Shown in pieces: positions 1-12,000 of a stretch of DNA of 64,000 nucleotides. Made by a program: the position numbers and the translations under genes. The first letter of the stretch is position 1; each line of letters begins with the position of its first letter. Where the stretch lies: assembly GCA_027943335.1 (NCBI GenBank), contig BSBK01001537.1, positions 1,754,501 to 1,818,500 on the forward strand, in the 5' to 3' direction. The stretch comes from Chamaecyparis obtusa. Its lineage: Eukaryota > Streptophyta > Pinopsida > Cupressales > Cupressaceae. The notes under the pieces were generated by a model that saw only the letters and a program-made list of their open reading frames with translations, was not told the origin of the DNA and did no database searches.

Positions 1-25
1 CCAATGTCCCATGCTTACATTGTAC

Positions 26-395
26 TCATTCTCTCAAGGAGTGATACTTAATAGATATATGCTTTGTCTTGGAATGCATTAGAGGATTCTTTGATATGTT
101 AATAGCACTAGAATTATCACAATAAATTATAATAGGATTAGTAATCTCTTCATGCATACCTTCTAGTAGTTGTTTGATCCATACAATGTTATAAAAATTC
201 ATAGTTGTTGATACATACTCAGATTCAACAGTAGATTGTGAAATAAAGCTTTGTTTCTTGCTTAACCATGTCACCAATCTTTCCCCTAAATAGAAAGCTC
301 TGCCACTAGTGATTTTTTTGTCATCAATATTTCTTGTCCAATCAGCATCAGTATATACCTTAAGATCAAAATTTACTCTTCTTGTTTATAACAGA
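26..395 (-). pseudogene. copia RNase H fragment
   Basis: The minus-strand translation gives the C-terminal RNase H of copia pol: an ADWTRN segment, then SGRAFYLGERLVTWLSKKQ, the STVESEY block, and YCDNSSAINISKNP followed by a MHSKTKHISIKYH tail. These are characteristic conserved blocks. RNase H would degrade the RNA strand of the RNA/DNA hybrid during reverse transcription. It follows the RT in the same element, with a frame break between them. It stops near position 26, shortly before the expected end of pol. Confidence 0.85.
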
Positions 396-1377
396 CTGAA
401 ATCTTCAGTCCCTTTCAAATATCTGAATATCCTCTTAATTGCAGACAAATGTGTTTCCTTTGGGTTTATTGAAGACCTTGCAACAATACCAACAGAATGT
501 GCAATGTCTAGTCTACTGTGTACAACACATTGTAGCATACCAATCATGGATCGGTAAAGTTTCTCATTCACTTCCTTAGAGTCATCTTCTTTTGACAATT
601 TATAACCAATATCCATCGGTGTTCCAACAGGTTTTGAGTCTTCCATAGTCAATGTTTTCGGGATCTCCTTGATATACTTAGATTGAGTGATGTAGATCCC
701 ATCCTTAACTTGTTGAATTTCAAGTCCAATAAAGAATTTAATCTCTCCTATCATAGACATCTCAAATTCATTTCTCATTTCATCAACAAATGATTTAGAC
801 ATTATCTCATTACCACCAAATATAATGTCATCAACAAATATTTTTGCAATCAAAATTTCATCAAAACTATCACATTTAAAATAAAAATTGATGTTATCAC
901 TAGTCCTTTCAAATCCAATCTTAACTAAGTAGAGTGTAGCCTTTTATACCATACTCAGGGTGCCTACTTCAATCCATATAAAGATTTATGCAGTTTGTTG
1001 ACCATATTATTATTGCTTTTATAAAAAAATCCATCAGGTTGTTCAATATAAACTTCTTCATCAAGAATTCTATTCAGAAATGCAGACTTAACATCCATTT
1101 GATAAAATTTTAATCCTTTGTAAGTAGCATATGCAAGCAATATTCTTACACCTAATCTAGAAACAGGGGAAAAATTTTCATCATAATCAATACCTTCTTC
1201 TTGTGCATACCCTTTGCAAGCTAATCTTTCCTTATTTCTTATCACATCTCCTTTCTCATTGAGTTTATTTCTGAAAATCCACTTTGTTCCAATCACATTC
1301 TTATCCTTAGGTCTCGATACCAATGACCATGTGTTTTTTTTTTCAATTTGATCAATTTCTTCTTTCATAGCACTCAT
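386..1377 (-). pseudogene. copia reverse transcriptase, two frames
   Basis: The upstream frame (1377-964) carries the N-terminal RT blocks: MKEEIDQIEKKNTWSLV, then VIGTKWIFRNKLNEKGDV, then YQMDVKSAFLNRILDEEVYIEQPDGF. The next frame (853-386) has the catalytic FVDDIIFGG motif (FVDD codons at 827-838), where YVDDIIFG is usual, followed by FIGLEIQQ and IGMLQCVVHSRLDIAHSVG. The two frames are separated by about 110 bases with stops. Polymerase residues are largely kept, but the reading frame is broken. Confidence 0.9.
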
Positions 1378-1470
1378 CTAATCTTCATTCTCTAGTGCAT
1401 CCTTTACTAATCTTGGCTCAAATTCAGAAATCAAACATGTGTTATCTTTCAACTTACTTCTTTTCATGAC

Positions 1471-2460
1471 TCATGATTTCTTGTCTCCAATAATTCTACT
1501 CAGTGAGTAGTGTCTTCTCACATACTTTTCCAATACATGTTCGGTAGAATGTTCATTAGTATTTTCATCTCTCAGTGGAGTCTCATCTTGTTCATCAATT
1601 CCTTCTTGTTGTTGCTCAGTTGTATCAACCAAATTTTCATCTTGTACATAAATAAATATGTTATAATCCTCAGGTTCCTTTTTGCTATCTTCTTCATTCC
1701 TTTTTGCAAATTCATCGATTCTTACATTTGCACTTTCAACTATTTTGTTAGTATCCTTGATCAAACATTTATATTATTTTCTCTTTAATGAATAACTAAG
1801 AAATATTCCTTCATCCCCTTTAGAGTCAAACTTTCCATTTATAGAATCTTTCAGTATATAACACCTACTTCCAAAAAATTTAAAGTAACTTACATCCGAT
1901 GTGTGTCGAAACCAAAGCTCATAGGGTGTCTTGTTGGTACCTTTCTTCAATTGTGCTCGGTTGAGAGTGTAAACTGTAGTACTTATGGCTTCTCTCTAAA
2001 ATATTTTTGCAACCTTTTTGTCAATCAATAAATTTCTAGCACAGTCAACAATAGATCTATTCCTTCTCTCAGCTATCTCATTCTATTGTGGAGTCCTCAG
2101 TGTAGATACGTATCTTTTAATTCCATTCTCATTACAGAAGACAGTAAATTCATTAGAGATAAGTTCAGCTTGTCTATTAGATCTCAAAAACTTTAGTTTT
2201 TTACCTGTTTCCTTCTCAAATCTTTCCTTATACCACTTAAACATTTGAAATGCATCAGATTTTTCTTTTAGAAACATAACAAACATCATTATTGAATAAT
2301 CATCAATAAACAAAATAAAGTATTGATCTCCATAATAGCTTTGAACTTTCATGGGACCACAAAGGTCAGTATGAACCGATTCTAAAATACTATTTGTAGG
2401 ATAAGATTTACTTAGAAAACTTGACTTGGTCATCTTACCAACTTGACATTCTTTACACAA
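1471..2460 (-). pseudogene. copia integrase core and C-terminal part
   Basis: The core shows CKECQVGKMTKSSF (end of the HHCC zinc domain), then HTDLCGPM with the first catalytic Asp, then FIDDYS. The second catalytic Asp, normally in an LRSDNGGEF-like block, reads LRSNRQAEL, so it is lost. The Glu block survives as EIAERRNRS after a stop. Beyond it come the typical TPYELWF segment and a variable acidic linker (1764-1471) leading to the RT. The enzyme would have joined cDNA to host DNA; this copy cannot. Confidence 0.85.
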
Positions 2461-2963
2461 TTTTATTAGGCTTTCATAATCTTAGTAGTCCTCTGACTCT
2501 ACTCTTCTTACTTACTTTGATCAAGTTATCAAAATTCACATGACACAGTCTCTTATGCCATAGCCATACATCTTTGGTTTTTAACAAACAAGCAACTCTT
2601 TGCATCAATATCAAGATAAAATAAATTACCTCTTGATTGTCCAATTCCAATTAGATCTCCATCAGCACCATAGATCTTAACCTTTCTATTCTTAAATTCC
2701 ATTCGGTGGCTAGTATTGTTCAGTTGTACAACACTCAATAGATTATAGTTTAGTCCTCTAACCCAATATGCATCATTAAATTTTATCTTCTCATTTAATA
2801 CAATGGATCCCTTACCTTTCACAAGACATAGAGCATCATTTCCAAATCTGAAAAATCCTCCATCATACTCTTCTAGGTTCTCAAACTTATCAATATCACC
2901 ATTCATATGATGTGAACAACCACTATCTATAATCCAAGGATCTTGTTTACTTACATGAGACAC
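2461..2963 (-). pseudogene. copia protease and pre-integrase region
   Basis: PWIIDSGCSHHM (codons about 2911-2940) is the aspartic protease active site with its DSG kept. It is followed by YNLLSVVQL and a GAG-pre-integrase stretch ending in SRGNLFYLDI. An LCHVN segment near 2530 is the start of the integrase HHCC zinc finger. One frame is open from 2963 to 2553; a frame change precedes the integrase. Confidence 0.85.
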
Positions 2964-3144
2964 AAGTTCTTTCTCATCTTCATATTTTTCTTCATTTGAG
3001 TGTTCTTTTACTGGAACAAAGACAAGTTCATATCCTTCTTCGATATCATTAGATTCATCATCAGCTATACCTTCCTTTGCTAGGTAGCAAGACTTCTTTC
3101 CTTTTTCCTTAAAATCTCTAAATCTTCGGTGTCAGTTGTCTCTT

Positions 3145-4000
3145 TTATTTATTCTTATCATTCTTGTCATTTTCATGACATCTAGATGCAATATGTCCTA
3201 TCTTATTACAATTGAAAAATTTCATTGGTAACTTGCCTTTGCACTTTCCTTTTCCTCTAGGTAGTCGATTAGCCAACAGTGCATCTAATTCCTCTTGTTC
3301 TTTCTTTGTAGTTAGGATACTGTAATATTCATTTCCATATGAATTTCTATGATTTTCTCTTTCTCTTCTTGATTTTCCAATTCTCACAGATGACTTGAAG
3401 GCAGTCTCAATGGTCAGTAGACTATTATCATAATTTCTTAACTCAAATGTAGTCAACTTGTGGATTAGGGCTTCAAGAGTAACAACATTTTTTGGTGTAG
3501 ATCTAAACTCTTGAATTGTAGATACTCTAATAGCATACTTAAAAGAAAGAGTTCTCAAGATTTTACTTACCACTTCTTTATTAGTCGGTGATCCACCAAC
3601 ACTTCTGATGGCACTAACAACTTCCTTGATTCAATTGCTATATTGTGTGATGTTCTCTTCATCCTTCATCCTCATTTCATCCTACTTTCCTCTCAGACTG
3701 TCAACCTTATCTTTTTGTACATGCTAATCTCCTCCATAGATAAGTGTATGCATGTCCCACATTTATTTTGAATTGACACAATCCTTAATATCATTGAATT
3801 CAACATCAGAGAGGGAAGAAGCAATCTCTATCATAACCGAGTTGTGTTCCTTCTTTTCTCGCATTTGATCAACTTTCAAAGGTTCAATAGGTGGTGGAGT
3901 GTATTCATTATCAAGAAGATGTAGTACAGAATCTCAAATCCTAGATAGATACAATCTCATTCTACTTTGCCATGTTGAGAAGCCTTCCCTGTTCAACTTA
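3145..4000 (-). pseudogene. copia gag with damaged zinc knuckle
   Basis: The frame 3573-3145 holds a gag C-terminal segment (LEALIHKLTTFELRNYD) and a nucleocapsid-type motif reading FFNCNKIGHIASRC. The CX2CX4HX4C pattern has lost its first Cys (now Phe). Further gag remnants continue toward 4000 in other frames. Gag would form the particle and bind element RNA. Confidence 0.75.
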
Positions 4001-4029
4001 GGTACTTCTCTCCTGTATATCTTCAGATA

Positions 4030-5550
4030 TTTTACTCAATTATGGGGAGGGGGTGAATCATTAATTTTAGATCAGAAGTACCTTAAAAACTTTTCCCTGA
4101 TTAACTCAGTAGCATCTCGGTAGAAATAGAGTTCACTATTTACTGACAACAGTAAATAAACTATAACATTTAGTAAATCATTCATAACATGTAACACCAA
4201 TATTTAACATGGAAACCTATCTTTGGGAAAAACCATTGTGGGTATTGTCACCTACTAAGAAAATTCTCTTCTGAAGTACGCCCGGTTAAGAGCCAATCTA
4301 GTTAAAGATTACAATGCACATTGTCAGGTGTGACCCGGTGAAGGGATTTACCTTAGATCTGTTAGGATCTTCATCCTATTAGGAGTGGCCTTGTTAGAGG
4401 TCTTTGAAAACTCTTTAGAATGTCACCTTTCTCAAGGATTTTACAATAATACTTTTAGGTCTACTCTGTTAAGATATTTTCTCTGCTACAAATGCTAGTA
4501 AGCAACAGTAATAAAATTGACCTGTAGATTTGCAACTATCTTTTCTCAATCAGATCCTTATGCACTTTTCAATATTCACTTCAATTATTCATTATCCACT
4601 GGCACCAACACTTCATCCAATCCTTCTTTTCCACTCAGAATCTCTCCATTCCTTCTTCACTGCAACATTTAGTAACCCTTCAACTATTTAGTTTTCCAAT
4701 CATTTGTCCATACAAGATTATCCTTTATATAGACAATGTTTTCCTCTTAATCTCATTTATTAAATTTTCCTGTAATGAATCTTAACCATTCAATTCATTA
4801 TACCTTGAATTTGGATATCGGTAACATGTTTCCTTTTCACCTAGGAACTTGAAATTTTCTAGAAACTTGTTCCATATCTTTTTGCCACTTAGATCTTGTC
4901 GTAGATCTTCACCTTGAATTTTCATAACCATAGATCTCTTGTAACTAACTTTCCTCATCATCATGATCATCCATCTCATCATAGATAATCATTAAATGTT
5001 GATTCCATCCTTATTTAATATCTTTTCGTTGCTCAATGTTCTTCATTTGAATTTTGGTTACATTGCTCGGTGCCTAAACCTTTCTTTGATGTTTGGTGTC
5101 TAGAGTTCCTTTTTCTTTATTGAGTGACCTTTCCTTTTACCTTTACCTTACCAATTAATTTTTCCTTCTCGGTAGACAAAATAACTTAACTTACCGAATT
5201 GTCAAATCTTCATCACCATGCTTTACCTACTTAACATAATAATATGTTAGATATAAAACAATTATATCAACATAATCTAATCATTATCCAAATTGTATCA
5301 ATTACCCAATTAAGTTCTACAACTTCACAACTTCTAATTTCTTCTTCTCCTTAACTCATTCAACTTATATCATTACCGAATGATATGGAAAAATAATATA
5401 AACTAGAAATAAATTGCTTAACATCAATGTCAAGACAATAACTGATCTCTCCTTTCTACTATCATTATGTATTCCTCTAATCTTGATCAATCTTCATCAT
5501 CATCTCCATCAGATAATCAATCTTCAACATTGTTATTAGTTATGCTAACA
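4030..5550 (-). repeat. copia 5' LTR, degraded
   Basis: A GGGGAGGGGGTGAATCA stretch at about 4036 and the following blocks (TTGGGAAAAACC, CCGGTTAAGAGCC, ATTAGGAGTGGC) resemble the ordered blocks of the copia F LTRs at 28175 and 52027, so I place the LTR here. No second copy is in the window. I see no gene in this stretch. Confidence 0.6.
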
Positions 5551-6768
5551 GTAAATTGAAAATAGAAAGAGGAAAGATGCAATGTAGAAATAAAATTACA
5601 CAAATACAGAAAAATTAGGAAATAATAGATTGATAACTAACAGCCAAAACCTAGAAATGGGCTAAATTGGGGTCTAGACTGTTAAACTGAATTGGGATTT
5701 CAATTTGTGTTAAAACTGTATGGTACAAAATATTTTAAACATTATGTACCTGGGAATAGAATGTTTTAAATGTTCTATCCCAAACACTTTTATGTAAAAC
5801 TTTTAGGGACTCTCTTACTATTCCTGAACTACTCAAAAAAATTTTGATAGATCTGCAACCTATTCTTGTACATACAAAAATCAAGAAAAGGTTGGGTAAA
5901 AGGGGTTTGCCTTGATCAAACCCCTATTTATGAATCAACCTTGAAAATGAAAGGAAATTCCACTAAGGAAAGTATGTAAAAAGGTAAATGTTTGATTCAC
6001 CTTGTATAAAATCCTCATGGAAAGATGTGCAAAACACTCATGCCCAAGTATATGTTTGAATATTCTTGAATTCAAGGAGTTGACCTTGCGATGCCACTCC
6101 TAGATCTTCAATGTAGATATTCTTGATAAGCACTTGCAATGAAGGAGAGATGAATGTGGATGGAAGGAAGGATCTTCTCGCTTGATTGAGAATTCCTCTA
6201 CTTGGCCATCATGGGACAGATCTTTCTTCAATGGATAAGATTTCCTTGGAATTGACTTCGATGATTGAGAAGAAATTACAGCTTGGATTCTTGCCTTCAA
6301 ATCTTGAATTCAATTGCGTGAATGCTTGATTTCTCTTGATCTCTTCAATGCCTTATGAAAACTTGATTGCACTTGATAATGGATATGGTTTCATGAATAA
6401 TAGATACCAAAATGAGGAGAGATAGGGTGTTTATATACCTCATCCTACATTTTTGGAGTCAAAAGGTCGACCAAAAGATCTAATTTCCCACTAAAACCCT
6501 AACATGGAGCTCTAGGCCAAATTTGAGCCAAGATAAGAGAGAACATAACATCTCAAATGTTATGTTCCTAGGTACATAAAATTTCAAACATTATGTACCT
6601 AGGATTTTGAGCTAAAATTGGGACCAGGTGTCTGGATGATGGAAAATATGTGGAAAAAGAAGAATCAAGTTGCTAGGCTCAAGAATAGCGAGCATCAGAT
6701 CTTGAAATCACCAAAATGGGCTCTATTAGAGCATCTAATTATGGGTTTTAACTTTTTAGGATGGTACA
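5551..6768 (-). repeat. element A 3' LTR
   Basis: The right end is sharp: minus-strand TGTACCATCC starts at 6768, directly after a PPT. The left end is not resolved and lies somewhere after 5550, perhaps at TGCAATG near 5578. The LTR contains three hairpin-forming inverted repeats (see findings) and a TATA-like box. Confidence 0.65.
6431..6439 (-). promoter_or_regulatory. TATA-like box in element A LTR
   Basis: Minus-strand GGTATATAA followed by ACACCC lies within the LTR, in the orientation of the element. It is the best core-promoter candidate there; no transcription data are available. Confidence 0.4.
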
Positions 6769-6783
6769 TTTAGCCCCTACTTT
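6769..6783 (-). other. polypurine tract of element A
   Basis: Minus-strand AAAGTAGGGGCTAAA abuts the TG start of the LTR. A purine-rich tract immediately before a 3' LTR primes plus-strand DNA synthesis. Confidence 0.7.
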
Positions 6784-8100
6784 AGTGGGAGTATGAGATA
6801 GACTCATGCTCACGATAATGTAGATCAATGCATAAGAACAATATTATCAAGGTCAAGGAGACAAAGAAACATCAAGCCCCCAAGTGACTTATGTCCTCAT
6901 CAAACCTAAAACTAAGATAAAAGAGGAATATCTTGAAAAAGAGAGAGAAAAGGAGAGGGAGGAATGACCAATATCCTAGTAAGGTATTTCATTACTATGA
7001 ATCATGCAAAGAGAAATCACTACTATGAAAGATGGCGTTAATAGTCTAGAAAGTTCTATTATACTAGTCAACCCATCAAAACAAAGTGGATTGGTCCTTA
7101 AGGAAAGCATTGTCTCCATTATAAGGGATCCTAAAAAGGAATATTAGTCCTAAGAAAATAATTGTCTCCAAGGGGATCTAGAAAAGGAAGATCAGTCTAA
7201 GGATCCACAAAGTAATGCACAAGGGCATGATAATATAAAGATGAACGCAAAGAAAATATTGTCTCTTTATCCATCTATTAAAATAAATTGCATTGAATCA
7301 TTGTGTGTATGTGTAAAATGTGAAATAAGGAGTGGAGTGTATCCCCCCATGTTAAAGTGATTTTGAACACCTTAATGGATGCAATTCTTTAAGGAGCATA
7401 CATGCACCCAAAAGAGACGTTTCCACTATGAGATGCCCCCAAACAAGGGCAAACCAAGGGAAATGAAATATAAGAAAAAAGAGAGCACAAAAGGGATCTA
7501 CTTACTCTAGGGTCTGTATGATCATTCAATAACTCATGTATATTAGAATTATATAAAAAATAAACTATCATAATTCCCTAAAGGTAGTATAACTACAAGC
7601 ATCATGGAAGAATATCACATAAGAGATATGAAGAAGAGTATTTTTGGTTTGACATCACAGAGACTAAAAAAGAATAGGTATCTATAATTTTGCATCATCC
7701 CCAATTAGATAACACAAAGGAACATTTACAAACAATGGTACATGCATGACATAACATGTAAAAACATATAGAAGAAGTGAGATACAAATAGAGGAATGTC
7801 ACAATAGATTGATTCCTTTGTCACCTTGCACTAATGGAGCAAAAAGGGTCATCTAAAGAAATCTAAAAAATATATATAACAAGAAACGCATCACAAGAGA
7901 AGCACATTACAACAAGAAAACATAAGGAATCCACCGCACAAGAGAATCTAGTCAACCATATTTCCCATTCTCTCATCTTAGTTTTTATTGTTTAGGGAAG
8001 GTGGGAAATATTCAAGAGGAGAAATATCAAGTATGATAGATGGACCAATAGCCGGTTCCAAACAAGGACCATGTTATAAAGATGAGTCACTTTGTTTGTC
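6784..8100. other. element A 3' internal region, no gene seen
   Basis: AT-rich sequence between the protease region and the PPT. No RT, RNase H or integrase motif was found on either strand; short open frames look incidental. Confidence 0.5.
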
Positions 8101-8118
8101 ACTAGGACTAAGAGATAA

Positions 8119-9423
8119 TTATTTTTCAAATCTAGCAATTAAATCATGATTAACATTAATAATATCACATGTATCATCAAAATCATTAGCATGAGCATCA
8201 TAATTTGAATTATGAATATTGAAACCATCATCATCAAGAGTATCTTCTTTATCCAAATTAATTATAATAGAATCCAAGATACGAATAGAATCAACATGTC
8301 TTTTCAAATTTACTTCCTCCCTTGGGTTATGCATAGGTTGGTCAAATAGAATCAAGGAGTTAGTAGGTCTCTTAGGGTATGAAAGGATTTGGGAAGCATG
8401 CTCACGGTATCTAGAACAATGTTTAAGGTGGTGGTCACAAGCACAATGCTTACATTTGGTTTTGTTTGAGATTTGATTTGGTTTAGATAAATCAACATCA
8501 AGTCCTTTTCTTCTTTAGGTGGAGGAACAAAAGGAACCACACTAGGTTCAGAGATAACAAATAAAAAACTTTTATAAGATATAGGAGGTGGAATAGAAGC
8601 ATGTATAGGAGGTGTACGAAGAATCTTAGGTCTAGGGAAAGGAGATGGAACAATCTTAGAATTTCTAAGTTCACAAAACTTGTGGATTTTGAATTTTTGG
8701 TAGGATAGGAAAATATTTTCTTTGTGAGGTTGGAATGTTTGATGCATGGAATACCAAAATAATTCAAGGTCAAAGTTCCCTCGATGCACTAAAAGATGAT
8801 AGAGACTATGATTAATCATGAAGATTTCACCATTATGGGAAAATATTAAACACTTATGGATAGGAGAGACTAAAATTCTCATGGAGGGGAGATAAGGAAC
8901 ACCAAGTATAACTTGAAACTGATTATAAATTGGGATGAAAACAAAGGTGACATATAGGGTTTTACCACCAACTTCTACGGGAAAATTCATAGAACCATGG
9001 GTAGGATAAGTTAAACCATTATAAGTTATTATCATCACACCATATTTTTCATAGAAATATTGTTGCAATTGTCTAATGTAAAGATTTTCTTCAAATATAA
9101 CATTCACCATGCAAGTAGGATCTATAATGACATCACAAGAAATAGGATCATTAATCTTTTCTATAATATAGATGACCATTATGTGCTTTAATAGTCTCAC
9201 TTGGATCAAATGCAATGTGAAGCTCAAGTTCAGATTTGGGCCGAGGTTTGGGTTCAGATTGATCAATAAGGTTAACAATATTATTGGCTTCAGTATACTC
9301 AACATCATAGTCAACAACATGAGTGGAGGAAGAAGGTAAATATTGGGTAAAATCAATAGTATTGGTTAAATGAGAAGGCAAAGGATTGGTATAAATTTGC
9401 AAGTTTTGATTGGGAGAAGCCAT
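8119..9423 (-). pseudogene. Tat-type protease-like protein with C-terminal extension
   Basis: The frame 9356-8352 (334 codons) has the retropepsin fold pattern of Tat gypsy elements: VIIDPTCMVNVI at the active-site position, FPVEVGGKTLYVTFVFIP, FQVILGVPYL. The catalytic D-[ST]-G triad reads DPT, so activity is doubtful. Downstream is a Pro-rich segment. One frame shift then gives CKHCACDHHLKHC and an acidic tail (DTLDDDGFN ... NHDLIARFEK) ending at 8119. RT would be expected next but is absent. Confidence 0.7.
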
Positions 9424-9435
9424 ATATTTGTTTCC

Positions 9436-9741
9436 CTAATCATTAACACCCTCAATAGATATAGCATTTGAATCAATGATATCTTGGATAATACATTTCA
9501 AAAAGAAACACTTCTTAGTATCATTGCTAGGTTGACAATGGTATTGACAAAAAGTTTTGTGATCAAAGGATTTAGGAAAAGGTTTGGATGTGTTAATTGT
9601 TTTAATGGGAGGAAGTGTTATAATATTAGTATTAGTTAACTTCAACATCACATTATGAAAATATGTAGAAAGAGGTGTAAAATTAAGGGAAGCTCTAAAA
9701 ATAGATGACAAAGGAGCCACACCTTTGGATGTTGCTACCAC
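9436..9741 (-). pseudogene. Tat-type gag C-terminus with zinc-knuckle variant
   Basis: FTPLSTYFHNVMLKL and NIITLPPIK are followed by FCQYHCQPSNDTKKCFFLK and IIQDIIDSNAI. This order (FTPL block, CxYH zinc knuckle, LK..IQDLID) is typical of Tat-lineage gag. The Gly-His part of the knuckle is altered, so nucleic-acid binding is uncertain. It lies upstream of the protease in element order, separated by a stop. Confidence 0.75.
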
Positions 9742-10396
9742 TTACTCATCAATATTGTTTGATGAATTATTGATCTTGATACAGACCTTAGGTTTTTGAA
9801 AATTTTAAAAGGATTGGGATGTGGCATCACTCTTATCAACCAAAGCCATTGGAGTGATACTCTCAAATTGAATCACTTGAAGTTGATAATTATGAAGCAC
9901 TACACATAATTGAATAAAGGAAGAAAAATCAGAAAACAATATCTTATCTTTAATGTATTTTTGTAAATAACAATGAAAATATGTTGCACATCAATATCAG
10001 GCATAGGATAAGAAATATGAGGATGTAAATGCTTAAATCCACCAATAAAATTAGTCATTTTTATTTAGCACCTTATTTACAATGCATCAAATTAGTCAAA
10101 GAAAGACTAATGTTATTTTGAAATTGTTTGATGAAAGCAATAGAATTTTTTTAAAAGGATTCAATGGAATAAGGAGGCAAATAACAATACCATTGAAAGG
10201 ATTTTTCTTGAAAGGTTATAGTAAAAAATTTAGCCATGAACCTATGATCATTAGAGAAATCACTACATAATATTTGAAAGGTTTTAACATGAGTTAAGGG
10301 ATCACCCTTACCATTATAAATCTCTAAATGAGGAATTTTCATGTATTGAGGGATAATGAAATAGATGATATCTAACAACAAAGGACTAGAAATGTT
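9742..10396 (-). pseudogene. Tat-type gag core (retrotrans_gag-like)
   Basis: KIPHLEIYNGKGDPLTHVKTF and FQEKSFQWYCYLPPYSIESF (10381-10151) match the conserved gag core seen in Tat-like elements (GKGDP..H...F, then W....LP..SI). The stretch 10150-9742 continues in broken frames. The N-terminus is missing because the sequence changes to copia E at 10397. Confidence 0.75.
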
Positions 10397-10754
10397 GTTG
10401 GCATTGTGATGTATTTTGGTGTGCAGTCACAAGTAATTGTGATTTTGGTTGTCATTGATGCAAAATTAGTCATATTAGATGATTGGGACAATCAGTAAGG
10501 TCATTGTTCAATCGGTAAGAAGGAATCATCTAAGTACAGTGAGTGGTGTATAGGGAGAACAACTACAAATAGAGATTTTGGTAGCGATGATGTTTGAGAA
10601 CAAATTAAGTGGAGCGGTCTTAGAAATAGCATGGATATACTCATAACACTTTATAATTGTGACTGCAACTCATTTAGATAATTGATGTGCAAGCATTTTA
10701 GTGTAATCATTTGTATTGACTCAACCCCCCCCCCCCTACCATCAAACACTAACA
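10397..10754 (+). repeat. copia E 5' LTR
   Basis: Starts TGTTGGCATT and ends CACTAACA just before the PBS, giving 358 bp. A run of 12-13 C at about 10726 precedes the end, as in many copia LTRs that end in a C-rich tract. Confidence 0.6.
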
Positions 10755-10756
10755 GT

Positions 10757-10768
10757 TGGTATCAGAGC
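10757..10768 (+). other. primer-binding site, initiator tRNA-Met type
   Basis: TGGTATCAGAGC, two bases after the LTR end, is the standard plant copia PBS complementary to the 3' end of initiator tRNA-Met. Confidence 0.85.
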
Positions 10769-10819
10769 ACTCATCCTCTTGGTGATAAGCCTAACATCTT
10801 AAGGAAAAGATCCACAATC

Positions 10820-11587
10820 ATGGAGAATTATAGGTATGAGACACAACTTGATAATACACACAAGATGATCAATGAGTTGGAAGAAAAATTGAATAAGTCA
10901 CTTTCCATAAGAAGAAAAATTACTGAGCAATTAAATGAAATCTAGGATTACATTAAGAAACTATTTGAAGGTAGTATGTCTAAAGAATCTGAGGAAGCGA
11001 TTGCAAATTTGATGAATAAAAAAGAGATTATTAAAGAAGAAGTGGAAAATCTAAAAAATGAACTTGAAAGTTAGTCTGTCAGGATGTGTGAAGATCTTGA
11101 AGGAAAAATAAAAGCTGAAGATGCAAGGAAATCTACTGAAGATGCCAAGAAAGTTGTTGAAGATGCATTGAAGGAAAGAAAGGAACAATTATTCAGGATA
11201 TCTCAAGAGAATTTTATCATGCATGAGTGCCTTCATGACACAAATGAGGAGAACCAAAAAAATTCTGAGAGAAAATAAAAGGCTTAGAGAGGAGAATGAG
11301 AAATTGAAAAAGGAATTGAAAACTAAGAAAGAAGCAAATGAAAAGCTAAAGAAATACATTGAAAGCTTTCAAAATATTGATGAACAATTGGAGAGCCAAA
11401 TAAGACACAAAGATACAATTGGTCTTGGTTACACAAGTCAAGGAACATTTGAAATCGGTGAGTCATATAAATCTAAACTTGAGAAGCCGTTGAATGATCA
11501 GAAGGTAGATCCAAGAATCTAGGTAAGAAACCTAACATACCTACATGTTATAATTGTGGGAAGCATGTTCATACTAAAAATGTGTAG
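10820..11587 (+). pseudogene. copia E gag: long coiled coil plus zinc knuckle
   Basis: From MENYRYETQLDNTHKMINEL the frame is almost entirely charged heptad-like sequence (NELEEKLNKSL; EEVENLKNELES; RLREENEKLKKELKTKKEAN) with several stops. It ends in CYNCGKHVHTKNV, a CX2CX4HX4C knuckle whose last Cys is a stop. The same protein type occurs in copia F (51975-51410), where the first residues read MESYRYERQL. The coiled coil probably served particle assembly; this is inferred. Confidence 0.7.
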
Positions 11588-11635
11588 GAGAAAACTGGTG
11601 AATAAACCATATTATTTTGACGTTTATTTCTATAA

Positions 11636-12000
11636 ACTTGTATATCTCAATCTATTGTTGAAGTTGAGTATGTTTTTGTTGCTAGAAACTATAATTAGGT
11701 AGTTTGAATGAAACTAACGCTAAAATACATCAGAATAAGTTTTGGTGAGCCTATTTTTATTTATTGTGACAATTCAAGTGCTATTAATATTTAAAAGAAC
11801 CATATATTGCATTAAAAAATAAATCATATGTCTATAAAGTATCATTTCTTGAACAATAAGGTGAGTGAAAAGGAAGTCAGATTGGAATATGTGTCTACAA
11901 AAGAGCAAATTATAAATATCTTCATGAAGCCTTTTACAAAGGATACTTTTGAGTATCTCCAAGATAATCTTGGGGTGATAGCCCCTCCTCATCATAGCTA
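11636..12000 (+). pseudogene. copia RNase H tail
   Basis: ISQSIVEVEYV, then IFIYCDNSSAINI, HMSIKYHFLNNKVSE and EYVSTKEQIINIFMKPF with later LGVIAPPHH are the last blocks of copia RNase H. Several stops are present. It belongs to the right half of copia E and leads to the PPT at 12341. Confidence 0.8.

Larger units (their letters stand above)
1..5550 (-). mobile_element. Ty1/copia retrotransposon, 5' LTR to RNase H, cut by window edge
   Basis: Reading down the minus strand the order is 5' LTR, gag with a zinc knuckle, protease, integrase, reverse transcriptase, RNase H. Integrase before RT is diagnostic of Ty1/copia. The 3' LTR lies outside the window to the left. All domains are broken by stops or frameshifts, so the copy is dead. 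The right end is placed at 5550, where the LTR ends in CTAACA (minus-strand TGTTAG). No clear initiator-Met PBS remains near 4020. Confidence 0.9.
5551..10396 (-). mobile_element. Tat-like Ty3/gypsy element A, no RT or integrase
   Basis: In element order on the minus strand: gag core, gag zinc knuckle, protease, about 1.3 kb without coding signal, PPT, 3' LTR. The 5' LTR and start of gag are absent because copia E begins at 10397. No RT, RNase H or integrase motif is found between protease and PPT, so this copy is a pol-less derivative or has lost pol. Lineage is assigned from the gag and protease motifs. Confidence 0.75.

Noticed and set aside
309..557. Plus-strand open frame of 82 codons
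   Set aside because: It lies antisense to the copia RT/RNase H, whose minus-strand motifs explain the sequence.
10726..10738. C-homopolymer as a possible origin or mobile-element end
   Set aside because: It fits the C-rich end of a copia LTR just before the PBS.
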